Origin: Achromobacter deleyi
Lineage (GTDB): Bacteria > Pseudomonadota > Gammaproteobacteria > Burkholderiales > Burkholderiaceae_B
Direction of reading: 5' to 3'
DNA length: 64,000 nt
Assembly (NCBI RefSeq): GCF_016127315.1
Contig: NZ_CP065997.1
Coordinates: 2,666,001-2,730,000, forward strand
The notes below the pieces were generated by a model that worked only from the letters and a program-made list of their open reading frames with translations, made no database searches and was not told the origin of the DNA. The position numbers were made by a program, and so were the translations under genes. Positions within the stretch are counted from its first letter, which is position 1, and each line of letters starts with the position of its first letter. This document shows positions 62,897-64,000 of this stretch, in pieces.

Positions 62897-63664
62897 TCAC
62901 CCCTTGCGGCCGGCGGCCTGCAGGATCAGGTTGGTGATCTCGTCGGGATGCGACAGCAGCGACAGGTGGCCCGACGCCAGCTCGATGGTGTGGGCGTTCA
63001 TGCGCTTGGCCAGGAAGCGCTCCAGCTCGGGCGAGGTGGTGCGGTCGTTGGTCGACACCGCGTACCAGGTGGGCTTGTGGCGCCACGCCGCCTCGGTGGT
63101 GCGCGAGGCGAACAGCGTGTCCGAGATCCGGCCCTGTTCGGCATACAGCACGCGCGCCTGCACCGGGTCGAGGTCGCCGGCGAAATCATGCAGGAAGGCC
63201 TGTTCATTCAATTGCGCGAAGCCGCCGGACTTGACCAGGCCGGCGCTGGCCGGCGGCGTGGGGAACTTGGCGGCCAGCGCGCCGTAGTCCTCGCCGGCGT
63301 CGGGCGCGCGCGCCGCCACGTACACCAGCCCGGCCACCTTGGGATCATTGCCGGCCTGGCTGATCACCGTGCCGGCCCACGAATGGCCCACCAGGATCGT
63401 CGGGCCGTCCTGCAGCGCCAGGGCGCGTTGCGTGGCGGCGGCATCATCGGCCAGCGAGGTCAGCGGATTCTGCACCGAGGTCACGTGCAGGCCAGCCTTC
63501 TGCAGGCGCTCGATCACGGCCGACCAGCTCGAGCCGTCGGCGTAGGCGCCATGTACCAGCACGACGTTGCGGATGGGGGCGGCGTCGGCGGCCGACGCGG
63601 TGTGGGCGAGGCCGGTGCCGGCCAGGGCGAGCGCGGCGGCGATGAGGGTGTGCTTGATCTTCAT
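62897..63664 (-). CDS. Exported alpha/beta hydrolase
   Basis: 255 residues with a signal peptide (residues 1-26, ending TASAAD). RNVVLVHGAYADGSSW is the oxyanion region, GHSWAG holds the nucleophile S95, and the catalytic His is in ELASGHLSLLSHPDE. The family includes small esterases and the RsbQ-like set; the substrate is unknown. Periplasmic. Convergent with dsbG. Confidence 0.88.
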   Translation of the reverse strand: MKIKHTLIAAALALAGTGLAHTASAADAAPIRNVVLVHGAYADGSSWSAVIERLQKAGLHVTSVQNPLTSLADDAAATQRALALQDGPTILVGHSWAGTVISQAGNDPKVAGLVYVAARAPDAGEDYGALAAKFPTPPASAGLVKSGGFAQLNEQAFLHDFAGDLDPVQARVLYAEQGRISDTLFASRTTEAAWRHKPTWYAVSTNDRTTSPELERFLAKRMNAHTIELASGHLSLLSHPDEITNLILQAAGRKG

Positions 63665-63786
63665 GGGATGTCCTTCGGTTCTCGGTCGGTAAGGGGCATG
63701 CAGGCCTGGGGCGCCCGACGCGATGTCGCCAGCGTCTGCCTGTCCGCCGTAAGACGAACGGGCCGCGGGCTTATTCCCGCGAGATG

Positions 63787-63815
63787 AAAAAAAAGCCGCC
63801 CGGTTCGGGGCGGCT
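63787..63815 (-). terminator. Rho-independent terminator for the gene entering from the right
   Basis: On the minus strand an 8-bp GC-rich stem (AGCCGCCC with its complement) and 6-base loop are followed by eight T's, a textbook terminator. It lies 52 bases after the stop of the partial gene at 63868, which supports that gene's strand and end. The rest of the 63665-63867 gap shows no gene. Confidence 0.85.
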
Positions 63816-63867
63816 GGATCGCGGGCCTTGCGCGGCGGTCTGGGCTGGCTGGCTTGGTCGGGCTGAC

Positions 63868-64000
63868 TCAGGCGTCCGGCGCCACCGCCTGCTGAACCGC
63901 GCGCGCGGCTGGCGTATCGCTCGGGCTGACCACGCCGTAGAAGTAGCGCCCCTGTTTCCAGTACTGCGCCGTCAGGTCGCCGTCGCGCCGCTTGCCGTCG
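63868..64000 (-). CDS. C-terminal end of an unidentified protein (gene continues past the window)
   Basis: 44 codons to a TGA, beginning at the right edge with DGKRRDGDLTAQYWKQGRYFYGVVSP in part and ending ARAVQQAVAPDA. Too short to name. Supported by codon usage like the neighbours and by the strong terminator downstream on the same strand. Confidence 0.6.
   Translation of the reverse strand, partial: DGKRRDGDLTAQYWKQGRYFYGVVSPSDTPAARAVQQAVAPDA

Overview
The window is GC-rich, densely coded DNA from a betaproteobacterium of the order Burkholderiales, most likely an Alcaligenaceae such as Achromobacter or Bordetella. This rests on the strong GC bias at third codon positions, a Bug/TctC-type binding protein, several FecI/FecR cell-surface signalling sets, many LysR regulators, and a very large filamentous-haemagglutinin-type protein. 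The genus is inferred; there is no rRNA, tRNA or ribosomal protein gene to anchor it. I saw no IS element, prophage or CRISPR array.

Layout. 0-5.4 kb: a chemotaxis-like signalling block (partial CheR, hybrid histidine kinase with three receiver domains, a stand-alone receiver) and an exported ankyrin protein. 5.5-7.5 kb: LysR regulator and a secreted cyclase-family enzyme. 7.6-17.4 kb: an inducible catabolic region. A six-gene leftward operon (FAD oxidoreductase, fumarase/aspartase-type lyase, Bug receptor, AhpD-like protein, rhodanese, BisC-like molybdoenzyme) lies next to an IclR regulator and, beyond it, an MmgE/PrpD enzyme. Two matching 36-bp sites, one before the operon/iclR and one at the prpD-like start, tie these genes into one IclR regulon. 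17.5-19.9 kb: a secreted S41/PDZ protein lacking its catalytic Ser and Lys, a coupled small exported protein and a membrane protein. 20.0-24.3 kb: a sigma/FecR/TonB-dependent receptor set for ferric siderophore uptake.

24.5-27.8 kb: DUF305 protein, YncE-like beta-propeller, ECF sigma and anti-sigma factor, with a good ECF promoter in front. 27.8-35.1 kb: rpiB, then a LysR-controlled polar amino acid ABC transporter followed by RidA and a class V aminotransferase. 35.1-40.2 kb: a second FecI/FecR/TonB receptor set with a PepSY membrane protein. 40.3-43.0 kb: an N-terminally truncated secretory lipase and a serine hydrolase.

43.1-58.7 kb is the most unusual part. A small periplasmic protein with an STN domain and a TonB-C-like domain is followed by an ECF sigma factor, a FecR-type anti-sigma factor, a 4237-residue two-partner-secretion adhesin and a second, related sigma factor that overlaps the adhesin stop codon. 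It looks like a cell-surface signalling circuit rewired from iron uptake to a giant surface protein, with no TonB receptor and no TpsB transporter in the window. 58.7-64 kb: a small soluble protein, LysR, an EamA exporter, a hypothetical protein, DsbG, an exported hydrolase and the end of one more gene. In total five ECF-type sigma factors lie in 64 kb.
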